NCBI GenBank assembly: GCA_946405675.1
Contig: CAMJIC010000137.1
Coordinates: forward strand, 1 to 6,683
Source: an uncultured Clostridia bacterium
GTDB lineage: Bacteria; Bacillota; Clostridia; Lachnospirales; Lachnospiraceae
Length of the DNA: 6,683 nt
Direction: 5' to 3'
Made by a program: the position numbers and the translations under genes. Below the pieces are notes generated by a model. That model saw only the letters and a program-made list of their open reading frames with translations. It had not been told where the DNA came from and searched no databases. Shown here one piece after another: positions 4,869 through 6,683 of this stretch. How positions within the stretch are numbered: position 1 is the stretch's first letter; each line of letters begins with the position of its first letter.

Positions 4869-6512
4869 TCATGCCTTCTCGATCAGGCAGCTATGATGCT
4901 TAAAGGTAATATCCGTATTGCGCACTGTCCTGTCGTAGGTGATTCCAACAAGGATCAGGTTTCCTTCGTACAGCTGAAGCCTGTCCGGATATTTCTGACG
5001 ATGAATCTGAGCGATCGCTGTATCAGCGTTTTCATCATACTTCAGTTCGATCAGCAAGGCAGGAATGTCCGGCTTCTTTGGGATAAACGCAAGATCAGCG
5101 TATCCCTTCCCGGTATCCATCTCCGGTATGACCGTATACAGATCCTGTGCGGCATAATACGCCAGCCTGACAGCATAAGACAACCCTGCTTCGCTGTGAT
5201 AGGTTCTGTTCCCCGCTTTGTCATGCGCTGCCTCAATCAGCTGTGCCACAGTTTCCTGATCACAGTCCCAGGTGGCCTCCAGCAGCTTTCGGGAATTCTC
5301 CAACGCACGGATCGTAACAGCCCACTCCCTGTTTTTTGTAGAGGATTTGAATACCTGAAGCACCTCCTGATTCGGGACAAACAGTTCTTTCCTGTCGCTG
5401 TCGTATCCCAGATACCCTAGATGAATCAGCATTGTCAGAATATCATCCTTGCTGTGAAAGGTGGTCATATCATTCTGGTACCCTGAAATATCCACGGAAA
5501 TCCTTCCGCCATTCATCAGGATTGCAACATCCTCCTTCAAGCCATCAAAGTTCCAGTCAATGTACTGCCTGAGTGCTTCATAGGTCTCCGTCTCATTCCA
5601 GTAATTCTGTATTTCACCGCTGCGCATCGCTTTTACTACCGAAAGAGGGCTGTAAATGCTAAGCCGGTGATTCTCTTGCTGCATCCGTTTTCTCTTCTCA
5701 ACAGGAATGCTGTCATTGACCAGATAACCGTCATACCAGGAAGAGATATCGGCATACTCCATGTGATACTGGTCGCACAGCCATTTCACCTCATCCTTCG
5801 TAAATCCCGCATAAGAAGCAAGCTGCATCGGCTGAACCATTGAATATTCATCAAACATGTTCAGGGCTGAATGCTTTCCATATTTCTTGATCGGAAGTAT
5901 TCCGGTAATATATGCCAGGGCAATATATTCTTTATCTTTCAGCCAGTCCCGCAGAAAATCCAGATACTTCTTCTGCCCATCCCTGTCTTCCTTAAACTCC
6001 CTGAAGATCGCATCCCACTCATCTATTATGACCACAAACTGCCTGTTCGTTTTACCGTAGATCCTGCTCATGACTGTCCTCAGATGAATACGGCTCCCAT
6101 ATGTAACATCAGGATAAGCATCCTGCAGTTCTGAAACTACCTCCTCCGTAAGGTATTGGATCATATCATCTACAGAACCAGTTTCCTCCAGGAATTCTGT
6201 CATAACGAGACGAATCACATCAAAACTGCCAAGATAAGCATCCCAGCGACGTTCATCCTTTCTCTCTGTTTCCCTGCTGACCATACACTTTTCGAAAAGA
6301 GTTCTGCTGTCAGCTTCCCGGTCATAATAAGCACAGAGCATATCAGCAGCCATGGTTTTCCCAAAACGCCTTGGGCGGGAAACACTCACATATCTTTGAT
6401 TAGTATTAAGCACCGAATTGATGTAGGTAATCATTCTGGTCTTATCGACAAAGATCTCAGAATTTATTCCCATCTGAAATCTCATCTTTCCCGGATTCAG
6501 ATATGTTCCCAT
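4869..6512 (-). CDS. AAA-ATPase-like / PD-(D/E)XK (DUF1703) protein of unknown function
   Basis: A 547-residue protein of the AAA-ATPase-like plus DUF1703 (PDDEXK_9) type, common in gut Firmicutes and Bacteroidetes and without an established role. The start MGTYLNPG is typical of the family. A Walker A-like RPRRFGKT (46-53) and Walker B FVVIIDEWD (159-167) support ATP binding. SSWYDGY (257-263) and YSPLSVVKAM (287-296) are family landmarks. The C-terminal nuclease-type core has D473 in GYADL, E489-x-K491 in IELKY, and Q502. No signal peptide or membrane segment is seen. The start at 6512 is chosen because AGGAGG lies 8 bases upstream; an in-frame extension to 6647 would translate the tRNA and its terminator. 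The gene is visibly more A+T-rich than prmA or the gal genes (one 60-base stretch at 5881 is about 33% GC against 60% at 1441), which suggests horizontal acquisition. Possible roles include defence, element maintenance or DNA processing; none is shown. Confidence 0.88.
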   Translation of the reverse strand: MGTYLNPGKMRFQMGINSEIFVDKTRMITYINSVLNTNQRYVSVSRPRRFGKTMAADMLCAYYDREADSRTLFEKCMVSRETERKDERRWDAYLGSFDVIRLVMTEFLEETGSVDDMIQYLTEEVVSELQDAYPDVTYGSRIHLRTVMSRIYGKTNRQFVVIIDEWDAIFREFKEDRDGQKKYLDFLRDWLKDKEYIALAYITGILPIKKYGKHSALNMFDEYSMVQPMQLASYAGFTKDEVKWLCDQYHMEYADISSWYDGYLVNDSIPVEKRKRMQQENHRLSIYSPLSVVKAMRSGEIQNYWNETETYEALRQYIDWNFDGLKEDVAILMNGGRISVDISGYQNDMTTFHSKDDILTMLIHLGYLGYDSDRKELFVPNQEVLQVFKSSTKNREWAVTIRALENSRKLLEATWDCDQETVAQLIEAAHDKAGNRTYHSEAGLSYAVRLAYYAAQDLYTVIPEMDTGKGYADLAFIPKKPDIPALLIELKYDENADTAIAQIHRQKYPDRLQLYEGNLILVGITYDRTVRNTDITFKHHSCLIEKA

Positions 6513-6520
6513 CCTGCGTC

Positions 6521-6526
6521 CCTCCT
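6521..6526 (-). promoter_or_regulatory. Ribosome binding site that fixes the AAA-ATPase start at 6512
   Basis: A full AGGAGG on the minus strand lies 8 bases upstream of the ATG at 6512-6510. The in-frame ATG nine codons upstream (6539) and the one at 6647 have no comparable site. This and the family-typical MGTYLNP beginning decide the start. Confidence 0.9.
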
Positions 6527-6568
6527 GAAGCTGCTTCATAATAGCTGCATAATCGACATTTCCCGTAC

Positions 6569-6616
6569 AAAACAAAAACGGAAAGCTCGATTCTCCCGAG
6601 AAAATCTCACCTTCCG
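6569..6616 (-). terminator. Intrinsic terminator of the tRNA-Val transcript
   Basis: On the minus strand a 38-base hairpin (6616-6579) has an outer stem CGGAAGGT/GCTTTCCG including two G-T pairs, a 2x2 mismatch, an inner stem of seven pairs GATTTTC/GAGAATC and a UCGG loop. It is followed by TTTTTGTTTT (6578-6569). It begins 6 bases after the tRNA discriminator base. It should insulate the ATPase gene from tRNA transcription, so that gene probably has its own weak promoter in 6568-6527, where I see no convincing -35/-10 pair, or relies on read-through. Confidence 0.9.
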
Positions 6617-6622
6617 CTGTTA

Positions 6623-6683
6623 TGGAATCGATGGGGCTCGAACCCATGACCTCTCGCGTGTGAGGCGAACGCTCATCCCAGCT
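6623..6683 (-). tRNA. tRNA-Val (anticodon CAC), 5' end beyond the window
   Basis: On the minus strand the anticodon arm TTCGC-CTCACAC-GCGAG has anticodon CAC at 6662-6660, which reads the valine codon GUG. It is followed by a 5-base variable loop AGGTC, the T arm ATGGG-TTCGAGC-CCCAT, the 3' acceptor strand CGATTCC and discriminator A (6623). The D arm is visible to AGCTGGGATGAGC, so roughly the first 13 bases are missing. CCA is not encoded after the discriminator, so it would be added by a nucleotidyltransferase. A terminator follows directly, so this is the last gene of its transcript. Confidence 0.93.

Noticed and set aside
4702..6683. Genomic island with att repeats anchored at tRNA-Val
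   Set aside because: No second copy of the tRNA 3' end was found between the ATPase gene and galK, and no integrase is present; acquisition is inferred only from composition and position.

Overview
The window looks like chromosomal DNA from a moderately GC-rich member of the Firmicutes/Clostridia, most likely a Lachnospiraceae-type gut anaerobe. I infer this from the clostridial form of galactokinase (GRTEIGGNHTDH motif), strong AGGAGG-type ribosome binding sites, a tRNA gene without an encoded CCA, the prmA-rsmE pair, and an AAA-ATPase/PD-(D/E)XK gene of a type common in gut anaerobes. Genus cannot be read from the sequence. Every convincing gene is on the minus strand, so transcription runs from the right end of the window to the left.

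In transcription order: (1) 6683-6623, the 3' part of a tRNA-Val(CAC) gene cut by the window edge, followed at once by a strong intrinsic terminator (6616-6569). (2) 6512-4869, an AAA-ATPase-like/DUF1703 protein with a C-terminal PD-(D/E)XK nuclease-type motif, visibly more A+T-rich than the genes to its left and a likely accessory gene. Its true start is at 6512; a longer reading frame that begins inside the tRNA is an artefact. (3) 4868-4702, a 167-base gap with no clear terminator or promoter. (4) 4701-3427, galK (galactokinase). (5) 3426-3106, a 321-base gap with a duplicated 37-bp element overlapping the galK stop codon, two overlapping inverted repeats and a small hairpin in front of galE. 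(6) 3105-2089, galE (UDP-glucose 4-epimerase). (7) 2088-1911, a gap made almost entirely of about 41-bp tandem repeats that copy the last codons and stop codon of galE. (8) 1910-960, prmA (ribosomal protein L11 methyltransferase). (9) 959-845, a short gap with a possible 32-codon leader ORF. (10) 844-83, rsmE (16S rRNA m3U1498 methyltransferase). (11) 80-1, the possible start of another gene, placed 2 bases after rsmE.

GalK and GalE belong to the Leloir pathway: GalK makes galactose-1-phosphate and GalE interconverts UDP-galactose and UDP-glucose. The uridylyltransferase GalT that links them is not in the window. PrmA and RsmE form a translation-modification pair often found together in Firmicutes. 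With no convincing terminator between galE and prmA, read-through from the gal genes is possible.

The most unusual features are the repeats at the 3' ends of both gal genes, each including the gene's stop codon, and the uncharacterised ATPase/nuclease gene beside the tRNA. I found no CRISPR array, transposase, integrase, phage gene or defined mobile-element boundary.
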